From Neoaliturus tenellus (lineage: Eukaryota > Arthropoda > Insecta > Hemiptera > Cicadellidae), in NCBI GenBank assembly GCA_030545055.2, contig CM061533.1, forward strand, positions 190,187,459 through 190,251,458: a stretch of DNA of 64,000 nucleotides. The letters are read 5' to 3'. Position 1 is the stretch's first letter. Each line of letters begins with the position of its first letter. A program made the translations under genes and the position numbers. This document shows positions 23,357 to 34,639 of the stretch, piece by piece. The notes below the pieces were generated by a model. The model was not told the origin of the DNA and did not search any database. It saw nothing but the letters and a program-made list of their open reading frames with translations.

Positions 23357-24836
23357 CTACTATATATTTGTCAAATACCACTCGCTCACATATCAGAGAA
23401 TTTCCATAAATATGGTGTAGAGGGTTGAAATTTGGCATGGACATTCCTCTTTGCTAAAAAATGCTCACTAAGAAACGGTTTTGCAAATTTCCTTCTGGTC
23501 TTTGCCCCACAGGACTTCAAAACTTCTATCTAATGTTATTCTTATGTCCAGTTATTAAAACAAATCAAGGAAGCGATTCTGAAAAACAATAGGACGCACA
23601 ATTTGAAAATTTGTCATGGGCGTTCTTCTTTGCTCATAGGGGCTCACCAAGAAACGCTTTGGCAAAATTCCTTCAGGGGTAAATTTCTATCTAATGTTAT
23701 TCTTATAGCCATTTTTTATCCATTATTTAATCTAGGAAATGAATCTGAAAAACTAAAGGATCTACGATGTTGAAATTTGGCATCGATGTTTCTCTTTGCT
23801 CAAAGGTGCTCACTAAGAAACAGCTTTGCAAAATTCTATCAGGGCTCTGCCGCACAGGATTTTAATTTTGATCTTAAGATATTCTTAGGGCCAATTTTTA
23901 ATATTAATCTAGGAAACAACAAATCTGAAAAAACCAGATGACCTAAGAGGTTGAAATTTTGAATGGAAGATCCATTTTGTCCATAGGTTCTCACTAAGAA
24001 ACGCTTTTGGAAAGCACCTTTTGTAAGGCTCTGCCCCACAGGACTTAAAAATTACTTTTGGCTATGGGGTGGAAGTTTGGTGTGGACGTTCCTCTTTGCT
24101 CACAGGTGCTCATTAAGAAACCCTTTTGTAAAATTCCTTCAGGCCTCCGTCTCACACGTCTTTGACATTCCAATATAATGTTATCCTTATGACAAATTTA
24201 AATACGAATTGTGAAACAACGAATCTCAAAAACTATAGGGCCTGCAGGGTTAGAATTTGGAGTGATCTCTTCACTCCTAGGTGCTTAGTAAAAAGTGTTT
24301 TGCACATTTCCTTTAGGGCTCCGCCCCATAGAACCTCAAAACTACTATGGAGCCTAAGAAGTTGTAATTTGAGAACTTTGCTAATAGGTGCCCAATAAGA
24401 AAAGGTTTCGCAGATATAGTTTTAGAAGTTCTTTGGGGCTCCACCCCACAGGAATTCCAAATTACTTTAGGACCTTTGGGGTTGATTTTGATATGGAAAT
24501 TTCTCTATGCTAGGTACTCACTAAGAAACAGTTATGCAAATATAGTTAAGTCGTTTAGGGCTTCGGCCCACAAGACTTGACGATGATATTAGGTGTTAGG
24601 GTGGGGGGCTGAAATTTGACATAGTTCGTTCATAGGGGGGTCATAGGGGTCATTCATCTTTGCTAATAGGTGATTACTAAGAAAAGGTTATGCAAAATTC
24701 CTTCAGGGCTCAGTTCACACTACTTTAATGTTTCAATATAATCCTTAAAGAAGAAAATAACATTGCTCTTTAAAGAGATTTTGTTACCTATAAAATAAAT
24801 TCTATCACAGGTGAAGCCATGACGGGCAACAGCTAG
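23357..24836 (+). mobile_element. Helitron-like element with internal tandem repeats
   Basis: Begins CTACTATATATTTGTCAAAT and ends ATGACGGGCAACAGCTAG before T, a CTAG|T-type Helitron 3' end after a GC-rich stem-like stretch. The body is a degenerate array of about ten units, roughly 100-170 bp each. They share GAAATTTGGCATGGACGTTC, CTCTTTGCTCATAGGTGCTC, ACTAAGAAACG and a GGGCTCCGCCCCACAGGACT block. It has no coding capacity. Confidence 0.55.
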
Positions 24837-25600
24837 TTACATATAAATCAATAATGACAGGTCTAACTTAAAATTAAAAATTCATACCAAGAAGTGCTAA
24901 GAAAACAGTTAATGGTAACCAACATAAAATATTAAACAAAACACGTAAAAAAGAGTGTAAATAAATGCCAAAACTATGTAGCCTACTGTGGGCTGAATAT
25001 TAAACATAGTAGAGATAAAATATAAAATATTCTGATATTAATTTTATTTGCTTCAAGTAATAGCGTTTGAGTCTGACATGCGATATTCATTATAAAAAAA
25101 GTTTTTTATTGTATCTCTTTCAAATTTAACCTGGTATCCATATACCTATTAATATTTTTTATTGCTATTAATTTTATAATTATTTAAATTTATTTACCAA
25201 CTTCATTACAATGTTAGTAAAACATTTTTTATTAGAACTTAACTTTGTTGACAAAGGCTCTAAAAATAAAATGTGTATGTAATATTATCAGATAAATAAA
25301 TGAATTATAGTTTAATGAATTTCTACAAAACTTTATATGAAAATTATGTATTTATATGCCTTGACAAAAAAGTGCATTAGCCGCGTTAATATTGATGGTA
25401 TGATTATTAGTGGCTAATTCACAATCATGCACACCAAACACAATTATATGCAGGGTGGTAGAGCATGCAATGTTAGCAAGGTATACAGGATTTAAATAAA
25501 TAAACTAATATATGGATAAAAAGACTGTTTTGAAACCAGGGTTAGGTTTATGTTATTAAGTTAATAGTACAAAAAATAATTATTACCGGGTTAGCAAATA

Positions 25601-25911
25601 CAGTTGAACCTCGATAGTTTGACTCTCGATAATTGAACCCTATTCGTGACAACTTAACCTGTCAGTAACGACTAATAGTGTCGATGTTGGAGACGGACAA
25701 AGGTGAAATTGTAAACCATGTGGCAAATAATTTGAATGTTTGTTTAAGTTTAAGTTCAATCTAGTTATTGTTCCAGTAAAGTTTCCTAAGTGAAACTCAT
25801 GATTTTTTTACTCCCTATGTCAAAATTTCCCATATCCTCCCTAGAGTTAGACATTTTGTTACTCTGACACTCTCCAAGTCCACAAAGTGACCAACTATCG
25901 AGGGTCGACTG
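25601..25911. mobile_element. pogo/Tigger-like MITE (311 bp)
   Basis: Left CAGTTGAACCTCGATAGTTT and right AACTATCGAGGGTCGACTG are inverted repeats, with TA at the left flank. Repeated CTCGATA(A/G)TT motifs are typical of Tigger ends. It has no coding capacity. Confidence 0.75.
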
Positions 25912-26619
25912 AAATGGTTTACCTCACTATTTATTATTTTACTCTTTACCAATCAAACATATAACAAAAATGTATGTAATAAATCATTTTTCTATGTCAA
26001 TTAAAGTTTTATTTTATGAATTGTTCTCATTAAGAGATAATGTACTATATAGGCTACTTCCTTTAGATTTCCTTTAAATGTGTAAAAAAAGTTTAAAATC
26101 TCATTTTCCCTTGTATGTTATTTTGTATTTATTTAATTACAATTTTAATAAAGGGATATGTTTTCTATTTTTGCAAGCAATGAAGAACACGCAACAAAGA
26201 TTTGGAATGTTTTTAACGAATAATAACGAATAAAATGTAACTTATCATTATCTTATGCCCTATAGGCCTACTTTGGCAGCCTAGTATTTTTTTTAAACTT
26301 ACCAAATAACTGTTTAAAGCTTCCATATTGTCACATTACAATCTCGGACCCTGTACCTAGTATTAACCACTCATCTTCTGCCACTTTTCTCGCACCGACA
26401 ATAGATCAAAATCACACATCCAAAGAAAAATGTACCAAATCATGGAAATGCTCTGTAAAACAGGGTTTTAATAGTAACACTAAACTTTCACAGTTACAAT
26501 GACAACTCTTTTTCAAAACAAAGTCAGGAAGACCATTCGAGTTGGTGAAAACGCTAATCTACGTTTTAGACCACAGATAAAAGAACTCTACACAGATAGT
26601 CAGCTGTGTCGTGTGCCAG

Positions 26620-26760
26620 GGGTGGGGAGGGGTAGATGAATGTACACTCACTAGATCTCGCGACCAGGAGCGCAGTGAGCGGAAGGTGGAGGATTGAGTT
26701 GTGAGTCGTCAGCCAAACGTCACAGGCCCCACCCCGCATCAGTACTAATCAGGACAAAAA
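26620..26760 (-). promoter_or_regulatory. GC-rich island in intron 4, possible internal promoter
   Basis: A locally CpG-rich segment (TCGCGACCAGGAGCGCAGTG on the plus strand) in an otherwise AT-rich intron. It surrounds the candidate alternative first exon. No TATA box was identified; the role is inferred. Confidence 0.3.
26652..26739 (-). CDS. Candidate alternative first coding exon in intron 4
   Basis: A GC-rich island in AT-rich intron 4. On the minus strand an ATG at 26,739 opens 29 codons (begins MRGGACDVWL, ends LLVARS). It is followed by a consensus donor, TCTA|GTGAGT, leaving phase 1, exactly the phase needed to enter exon e at 21,357. Such a transcript would encode a kinase without C1 domains but with RA and catalytic domains. 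No homology is recognised and an in-frame stop precedes the ATG. Phase agreement alone has a one-in-three chance, so this stays a hypothesis. Confidence 0.35.
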
Positions 26761-27719
26761 ACGCTTGGGCGATAACAAATATTTCAAGAGAAAGATTTTA
26801 TCCAGTTAACTTTACCCGTATCTATTTCTATTCTCACATTAGACTTTTGGCTCTTATGGTTCACTGTCTTTCTAGAAACGTACTCATTATAAGGAAAGAT
26901 TATTATCTTGAAAAACTCTCCTGAAGATCCATGTTAGCGATAATAATGGGTCAATTACATCAGAGGCTGTAAAATATGTGTCAGTGTAAGGATAAGCATG
27001 TGTCGCCTGGGGTAACGAATAAGTAGTTGCATCCTACAAACGTAAATTATAAATTAGGCCTACTGGTGTTTTACCATTTAATTTCATAAGATACTTAGTG
27101 AAATAATATAATCAAAATTGCCAGAATTATAAGAAAAATAATTTTTATAAATGCATAAAAAAACTTTTGATTACTAAGAGTTTACAACTGCTCACTTTTA
27201 GCTGGGCGGATAAATATTTTGCAAGATTTTTACTCAGAGTTTATTATCAATTTGATATTATTCCATTATTTGATATTATTGATATTGTTGATTTAAAACA
27301 CAGTTTTTGTTTTTATCCGGATTGAAGATACAATGATGATTAACAATTTACAGAAAAAAGTTTAAGAAAATTGACATAGTCTAACAACAATAAATCTATC
27401 TAGAGTTCATTCATCTGAGTTAAATGTAATTTGTAATCAAGTGGCTTAGTGTTACTATTAATTGGCAATTATTTCAACGGATCTTATTTTGAAGTCTTTT
27501 AAACTCATACTATCACGTAAACATAACAATATATTCTCAAACACTTAAATATACTTACATGTGTGACTGTGTGTATCTAATGTCGCAAAGGAGAAAAGTG
27601 GCCGATGAGATGGGAAAGAACATCAAACCCAATATCTAAAAATTACCACGTGAAACCTTACTTTCGCCATTCTAGCATGGTGTAAAAAAATTAAATAAAC
27701 GGTATCAGATAACTGACCC

Positions 27720-28395
27720 ATACTTTCTCCCAACAATATAAAAAAGGTGTTAAAAGCTATAAACATTAATGTCTTGATGACTCAGTTGGGATAGCTACCA
27801 GCTGAGCGGTGCGAGTTTGACCCAACGTACTGTGACTTTTAACAACGTACTGTGTTAACCGCTAAACAAAAAAATTGAATTTTCTCCGCAACCTCTAAAC
27901 GTAGAGCAATAATTTAAAATACTGGATTATTTAGTTTTTTGAGCTTGATTTAATGGTGATAAGTAAAATATACTTCAAGACAACAGCTATTTTGAAATTC
28001 CAAAAATAATTGAAACACTTTTTATTGTATAATTTTTGAACGCGCATTTTATCGGAGATGCGGGTGGTGTAATTTTATTCAGCATTTTAATCTTAATGAA
28101 CCACAAAATTTTAATCACAATCGTTTAAGCCGTTTTTAAAAAAAAATTTTTTCAAGTTTTTTAAGGGTTTTGGGGGGTAAACTAACCTTAAAAAAAGTTA
28201 AAATTAAACGCCAGGAATTATCATGGGTTTGGACCTACAATTTCACCGAAATTGGACCATTGGATTCTTTAGCTCTGTTTACATCCAGAAACACACACAC
28301 ACACACACAGACAGACATCACTCTGAAAACCACTTTTTTGGACTCAGTGGGCACCGAAATGGATAAATCCAATGGTATAGGGGGAGAAAGTAAAA
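27720..28395 (+). repeat. Repeat with TACTTTCTCCC inverted ends and tRNA-like segment, copy 1
   Basis: TACTTTCTCCC near 27,721 and GGGGGAGAAAGTA at 28,380 form inverted ends. The segment at 27,771-27,827 (GATGACTCAGTTGGGATAGC, later GTGCGAGTTTGACCC) resembles degraded tRNA A and B boxes. The distal part has ACACACACACACACACAGAC and CCACTTTTTTGGACTCAGTG. Copy 2 is split between 59,357-59,684 and 60,716-61,005. Confidence 0.5.
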
Positions 28396-28400
28396 ACAAT

Positions 28401-29760
28401 CTACTATATATTTGTCAAATACCACTCACTCATGAATCAGAGAATCTCCATAATCATAGGGTATACCGGGTGTCCCAGACCATCCTTACCCCCTTTCAAA
28501 GTTTACAGAATTAATTTTTAATAAAAACTAATTGTACCATTATAAATAATCCGGTTACAGTCTATCGATTGACAGTGATTCCAATGTACAAGGTGTACCA
28601 GAAATCACCTTTACAGATGTGAAGTCACTAATTTTAAACGCAAACACCCACTATTTATGACATTTTTTGATTCAACAAGTAATTTTTAAACAACTTTACA
28701 ATTTAATTTGCACCCATAATCGTAATCGTTTAGGAAAAATTTCTGTTGAAAATTAAAATTTTTCCATAAATCTATCTAATAAATCTATCTATGTCATGGA
28801 CCAAATTTTCAAAACCATTATCTCTGGAGATTATCGTTTAAGCAAACATGTCCCAGCACAAAAATGTCTTTGACTGTCCTTTTAAATTTTGTTCCATCAT
28901 AAATTATTAGAGTGTATGAAAAAGTAACACTAAATAAAGTGATAATCAATCTTGTACGATTAAGTATTATTTAAGGTTCTAAGACATTTTTATCCTTAGA
29001 GAGTTCTGTTTAACCTAAAATGTTCAGATATAATAGATGAAAACTTTTTCCCTTTTTATTGTTATGGGAAATGTCTAAATTTCAACTGCCATTATCTCCT
29101 AAACCATTAGGATTAGGGAGGGGTACAAATTAAATTGTTAAGTTGTCTTAAAATTACATGTGATGTACAATCAAAAAATGTCACAAAAAGTGGGGGTTTG
29201 TATTTAAGATTAGCAACTTCTGGTCTAATAAGTTACTTCTTGTACACCCTGTGCATTGAAATTAGTGCTAATTCACAGAGGCACTACCAATACAATTTAC
29301 CTACAACGGCACAATTTGTTGACACAACTTTAAAATTACTTTATTTTCCACCAGATTGAAATTTGGCATGAATGTACTCTTTGCTTTTGGTGCTTACTAA
29401 AAAAAGGTTTTGCAAATGTAGTTTGTCTCCGCCCCACAGGACTTCAAAATTACTATAGAGCCTAAGAGGTTGAAATTTGCATGGACGTTCCTCTTTGCTA
29501 ATAGGTGCTCACTAAGAAAATGTATACAAATGTAGTTTTTGAAGTTCTTTAGGGCTCCACCCCACAGTACTTCAAAATTACTATAAAGCTTACAGGATTG
29601 AAATTTGACCTGGACGTTTTTTTTCTTCTCAAAAGTGCTCATTAAGGAAAGTTTTTTTATAAAATCCTTCAGAGCTCGCTCACACTATTTCAATATTGCA
29701 ATATAATTCTTAAGGAATAAGATTTAATTTCTCTTTAAAGTAATTTGACTACAAATGAAA
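28401..29760 (+). mobile_element. Second Helitron-like copy, interrupted
   Basis: The 5' end TCTACTATATATTTGTCAAA at 28,400 matches the start at 23,357. After about 60 bp it is interrupted by the CCGGGTGTCCC element. The array resumes at 29,357 (GAAATTTGGCATGAATG) and runs to about 29,700, with the same CCCCACAGGACTTCAAAATT units. The CTAG end is not seen. Confidence 0.5.
28465..29345 (+). mobile_element. DNA element with ACCGGGTGTCCCA terminus, copy A
   Basis: The left TIR ACCGGGTGTCCCAGACCATC matches the inverted right end of copy B (36,330-36,365). The body shares CCAATGTACAAGGTGTACCAG, AGAAGTCACT and ACCTACAACGGCACAATTT blocks with copy B. The right TIR is lost. It is nested in the Helitron-like copy. 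Confidence 0.6.
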
Positions 29761-30378
29761 ATTGTCATAAAATTTGTTTGATTATAATACTTTTTTTATT
29801 TTAAATGCTTAAGCCTATGGGTTGATTGTGATAATTACATGGTTTACTTATGATTTGGGTCCTTTTTTTATGTTGCGGTCTGCAGATTTTAAATCTAAAC
29901 TTTAACTCTCACAATAAATGACTATACAAAAACGACGTTTCAAACACTGCCTATAGCCACATTTCCACAGTGACAAGATCAATTAATGAAAGCCATTAAA
30001 TCAGAGTGCAAGTTTTCTCTTGGGTCTAATGTTGATTAAGTTTGGTCTGCCTTCACTATGTTAGTAAAATAATTTTTGATAGTGTTTTGTTCATTTTTTA
30101 TCGTACCAAAAAGCAGTTAAAAACTATTATTTTAAAATGAAATATTCTTTGCCATCTTGATTTAAAGCAAAACTAACACAACTCATCAAGTCAAACTCAA
30201 AATTTAAATATTTTATATTATTTTTATATTCTCGAGTAATTAATTTGTGTTAACTACGTGTTGGTGCACAGAATGATTTCCGCACCGAGTGAGGAATGGA
30301 ACCCAAGTGACGTTGTTAGGTGTCAACTCTACGACGACAAAGAGACGACACTGTAGGAGAGATGGCGCTGTTACTTAC

Positions 30379-30535
30379 GCGACATGGTCTCCTTGCGGCG
30401 GACTTGGACGCCGATGATGGCCTCCATCGGTACCTCGGTGCGGGGGATACTGACGGCATGGGGGGGAAGGTAGATGGGTTCCAGGTTGCCAAACCTACAC
30501 TCGCTGTTGATGCTTTTGTAACACCCTGCGTGACT
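30379..30535 (-). CDS. DGKQ: DGK theta exon d: end of C1-3 and proline-containing linker
   Basis: Begins SHAGCYKSINSEC, supplying the final H-x2-C-x7-C of C1-3. CRFGNLEPIYLPPHAVSIPR and EVPMEAIIGVQVRRKETMS follow (residues 136-187). The CxFGxLxxxxLPP motif directly after the third C1 domain is characteristic of theta kinases. The acceptor is GTGTATACAG and the donor GTAAGT, leaving phase 1. Confidence 0.94.
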
Positions 30536-30881
30536 CTGTATACACACACCAGCCATGTTAATGACATTGACAAAGTAAATGTTCATTAAAATCGTATTTG
30601 ATGTGTTGTATGTAGAAATAAACAAAATGAAAGAGTTGGTAACCAAAATATTTACCATGCACTACTACTTATTTTTTCTATCATTATGAAATTAAAAACC
30701 TTGAAAATTAACATTTTGTTGGGTACTGTACGCTCTCTTAGCAGTATCCAGAATGCACTGCAATGCAAGGCCCAACAAATAATTATATATTTATTTTTAA
30801 CCGAGCATGTTTTATTATTGGAATATAATATGCTAATCTTAATTGCCACCTCTCAGAAGTACATTATTTAAAGTTCTCTAC

Positions 30882-31079
30882 TATAGTAAGATGCACGAAA
30901 ATAGTCCAATGTAAATTTTAACAGCTGTGTCCAAAATAGTCCTCATCCCATCTCGCCCAGCAATGTTGTCATTTGTGGATATGTTTACGATGTGTAATAC
31001 AGGACAAAATTATGTTTCAGGATAAATTTGGCAACAATGTATCGTCTCGCATCGGACTATTTTTGTGAATCCTACTATA
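30882..31079. mobile_element. TA-site MITE, copy 1 (TATAGTAAGATGCACGAAAA)
   Basis: Left TATAGTAAGATGCACGAAAA and right TTTTTGTGAATCCTACTATA are inverted, with ATAGTCC/GGACTAT inside. About 198 bp, Tc1/mariner-like. A second copy is at 54,976. Confidence 0.75.
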
Positions 31080-31124
31080 GTTACAAGTACTTCTTGCTTT
31101 CAAATACCTTGTGAATAACATGTA

Positions 31125-31786
31125 CAGTAGAAGCCCTCTATTCCGGCCTAGGATGGTTCGGCCGCCGGATAATCCGCCCGCGGTATTCCGGAAATGACAT
31201 GTTCAGCCCTGGGCGTTTCCCACAGAAAAAATAGACAACAGTCAACCTGTCCCATGTTATATCACTAATATATATCAGTTCAATTGACGATTTCCGGACT
31301 ATTTGGTTTCAGATGTCTTCTAAAACTCTGTGTTAGTGTTCTATTTATGAGCGTTATCTTTACATTGGGTGGTACATGGCTCGATCGTCGATGTAACACG
31401 GAAGTTAGGTCACTTGACAGATTCTGTCGCTTTTAAGGCCCAATTTACGTTAGGGCTTTCGTTGACAGAAGACCAGTAGTATTATTGTATGTTAAACGCA
31501 AGTTCATCGCTAGCGACCGCGTCAACGTCTGGGAGGGAGCAAATCATGATAGTTAAAAAGTTGATACATAACATTGATTGGGCAAGTATGATACACTTCA
31601 TTGCTAAATACATCCTAATAGTTCATTGTTGGAACACACATGAATACAGGTCTCCACATAACCCAGTCTCTACATATAATACAGATCTCTACTTAACCTG
31701 TTTAATAAACCACCGATTAATCTGGCTATTTTGAAATCCGGCCGGTGATTCGGTCCCGAGGTGGCTGGATTTGAGGGCTTCTATTG
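31125..31786. mobile_element. pogo/Tigger-like element (662 bp)
   Basis: Left CAGTAGAAGCCCTCTATTCC and right GATTTGAGGGCTTCTATTG are inverted between TA dinucleotides. Subterminal CCGGCCGAACC-like motifs recur. It has no transposase. Lies in intron 3. Confidence 0.75.
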
Positions 31787-32235
31787 TATAGTTTAATAGA
31801 GATTGGTTAAAATTTCCTAATTTATAAAGACGTACATTTTGTTTAAACACTTTAAACAAACCAAAAGGTACAATGTAATTTACAAGGTTTTAATTTAAAT
31901 ACACTATAATAATAATTCTGTAATTAATCTGTTTTTTCTTTTATTTTTTTTATTTGCAGTTGACTAACTGTGAAAAAAAGTTTATGGTGGCTTCAGTTAT
32001 TTACAGTTGGTCATACCTCAAATTGCACCAGGTACCGGTATAAATCAATCATTGATTGAATGATTTAAATAACCAACATATGCAAATTCATTTGCATTGC
32101 ATAATGAATGCACAGTCTAGACTTTATATTTTATTATTACTTCATTATTTTGGCAAAAGAGGGTGGTGACATTTTTTCAGACCTTGGGATAGAGAAAACT
32201 GAATAATTTATCGCTTGAGGTTAGGTTACTACACG

Positions 32236-32272
32236 TTTACACCAGAGTTGACAACCCTGAGTTGTCAACTTT
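32236..32272. repeat. Half copy of TTTACACCAG foldback MITE
   Basis: TTTACACCAGAGTTGACAAC..GTTGTCAACTT matches one arm of the complete element about 85 bp to the right. Confidence 0.55.
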
Positions 32273-32355
32273 TCTATGAATATCCCTAGTATGGCTAAAG
32301 ATCTTTAATCAAATCATGATCAAATTAGAACTATAATGAGATGGTCTAAGGTGTG

Positions 32356-32453
32356 TTTACACCAGACTTGACAACCTAAAGTTGTCAACTTTAGCCACAT
32401 TTGAAATGTTTACAGAAAAGTTGACAACTCTAGGTTGTCAAATCTGATGTAAA
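32356..32453. mobile_element. Foldback MITE with TTTACACCAGACTTGACAAC ends
   Basis: A nearly complete 98-bp inverted repeat; the right arm ends GGTTGTCAAATCTGATGTAAA. Each arm holds a nested TTGACAAC..GTTGTCAA palindrome. It lies about 70 bp inside intron 3 from the exon c donor. Confidence 0.7.
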
Positions 32454-32523
32454 TGAACTTTTATAGTAATTCAACCTCAAGTCAACGACCAAGTGAGATG
32501 GTAGATGAGTGTGTGGTACTGAC

Positions 32524-32744
32524 CGTGATGCCGCACCACTCGCACCGGTAGCTCGCCAGACACTCGGCCGACCAACACGCCTTCTTGCACACGGCACACT
32601 TGCTGTTGCTGGGCAGGTTACCTTCTCGCCAGTGATGCTGATGGTGCACCAGCGACAGCTCCTTGCCCGGGATGTAGGTTGCGTTCTCCTTGCAGTCGGC
32701 CACCGCAAAGTCCTGGCATTCTCCGTGCACAAAGTACTCGCAAA
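32524..32744 (-). CDS. DGKQ: DGK theta exon c: C1-2 completion and most of C1-3
   Basis: Encodes residues 62-135: ICEYFVHGECQDFAVADC completes C1-2 (C-x2-C-x4-H-x2-C-x7-C across the intron). A linker follows, then HHWREGNLPSNSKCAVC, with C-x14-C-x2-C, starts C1-3. C1 domains of this type bind diacylglycerol or lipid surfaces; in theta kinases the three together are needed for full activity. The acceptor is GTGTTTTAG and the donor GTCAGT (phase 0). A foldback MITE ends about 70 bp into the downstream intron. Confidence 0.95.
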
Positions 32745-33222
32745 CTAAAACACAACACACCAACAGGGTGAATACCGCTCAATCTATGTTCATATTAATT
32801 TCCTTTACATTACTTTTTTTTAAATGTTGGTGATTAACATTGCAAAAATTGGCTAGCTACTCTTTCTTGTTCATATTTGTTATTGTCCTTGAACTGACTA
32901 TGAAAAATAGTGGCTATAGATTATCTTCGCCACAGTTTAGTTTTACAACTTATGCCTTCAACACACTTGTGTAATAACAAAAAAAAACTAAAATAAACAG
33001 GACAATGTGTCACACAGTAAAAAAACGCCATGTGGAATGTGTAGGAAACAAACACTAATCGTAACATGTGAGAAGACAAGATGGTCAATTTTGAAAATCT
33101 GTAAAAAATAAAAATTGAGGTCGTACCCAGAGACCAAGCCACACATGTGGGTCACACATTCCTATAGGCCGATAAACAGGTTTTAGATCGATTCAGTGTA
33201 CCAAATGGGCGTGGTGAGTCAT

Positions 33223-33447
33223 TTAACTGAACGGTGACTGCGTCCAATATATGTGCCGTCGGTCCACTGGATTTGACCAGAGCATCCCATATATGTGCCG
33301 TCGGTCCACTAGATTTGACCAGAGTGTCCCATATATGTGTCATCCGGCCACTGGTAACACCTTGAGCGACACACATACGCTGGTCTATTTTAAAGGTTTT
33401 TTAACATTACATCACATATATGTGACAATCAGTAGCCAACGTGTTAA
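33223..33447. mobile_element. piggyBac-like TTAA MITE with 42-bp tandem repeats
   Basis: TTAA on both sides. Left TTAACTGAACGGTGACTG and inverted right CAGTAGCCAACGTGTTAA ends are partly matched. Inside, a 42-bp unit (ATATATGTGCCGTCGGTCCA...) starts at 33,247, 33,289 and 33,331, and ATATATGTGA recurs near the right end. Confidence 0.55.
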
Positions 33448-33496
33448 TGTAATCACATGTTCCAATATAAAGATTTTGCTTCCATAAGAATAACAT

Positions 33497-33960
33497 AATC
33501 CCAGGACAACTTTAAAACTGGTTTATACTAGTTGCGAAGTTGACATTGCGTACAGCAAACGAAGTTGTCATAACACTGTGGTAAGTCTTTCGGCTGTCCA
33601 CTATGACAATTTCCCTTCTTTCAAACCCCATTCATGTTCAAGACAGCGGGCGGGTTAATGCGAACTGCATGGTTAATCCCTAGCTGGAATATATGTAGAC
33701 GGCAGGGGGTGAGTAGAAATGCTATGGGCATGGAAACCCCTAGCTGGAACATATGTTCAAGACAGAAGGGGGAGAGGAGTACGACAGGCATAGAAACCCC
33801 TAGCTGGAACATTAGTGGACAGTCTGTCCCGTGCCTCACCCTTTCTCTTCCTTCAATATCCCTTCCTTCCGTGGGGCCTGGGCAAAATGCCCATTTTGAG
33901 GCAGACGTGCTTGATGGTTCGGCCGGGGTCTCCTTATCCACCAATAACAACAACAACAAC
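33497..33960 (+). mobile_element. (AAC)n-tailed retroposon, copy 2
   Basis: 464 bp, TCCCAGGACAACTTTAAAAC to AACAACAACAACAAC. It is flanked by a perfect 11-bp duplication AAGAATAACAT (33,486-33,496; 33,961-33,971). Same internal CCCTAGCTGGAACATATGT triplication as copy 1. LINE-mobilised, SINE-like, without evident Pol III boxes. Open frames on both strands are by-products. Confidence 0.85.
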
Positions 33961-34639
33961 AAGAATAACATGGTACCGTTAACTTTGAAAACAAGTGGGA
34001 CAGAACCCTATGGAGGAATGTGGATACAAAAGTATCCTATATGTTCTTCCTGGTTCTAAGCTACATCCCCAACAATTTTCAGCCAAATCAGATCAGCTGT
34101 TCTAGAAATATAGGTGGTGTAACTAAGACTACTTTCTTTTATACCTACTTAAAGATTTTTCTTATTTCACAAGACCATCAATAAATAAATTTGTACCAAT
34201 TAATCTCGCAGGTTACAATTTTACCAGAAACCAATCTGGTTGCTCCAACTAAACATAGAAAAGGCAATGTACTGTACGATTTTACAATGTCCAAAACTAT
34301 TTGAAGTTCTCAGTAGATTAAATTTTAACAAGATAGATTACGTTCTTATATAATGTTTATCCAAGTTATTCAGCAGGAATTCACTTTTTACTAAGATATC
34401 TAAGCACTTATTCGATATCTAAAATTTATGAATGCTATACCATTATTTATATATGTTAAATTATATACCGCATGACAATTATTGTAAAACTGTAAATTCA
34501 CTGATAATTGGAATGATTTGTAACTTTAAACAATTTTGTTTCATCGGTAATCTACCTTTGTACTTTTTTTTTCAAGTCTAGATGCACAAAGTTTAATCTT
34601 GTTGGTTTTTCTTTGTTGCGCAGTGTAAAAATCATTCAA

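Noticed and set aside
23357..24836. CRISPR-like array
   Set aside because: Units are degenerate, 100-170 bp apart, in animal-type DNA; better explained as repeats inside a Helitron-like element.
27771..27827. Functional tRNA gene
   Set aside because: Box A-like sequence only; no acceptor or anticodon stem pairing, and it lies in a dispersed repeat.
33621..34059. Overlapping open frames on both strands
   Set aside because: Both are the translated (AAC)n-tailed retroposon with its internal triplication.
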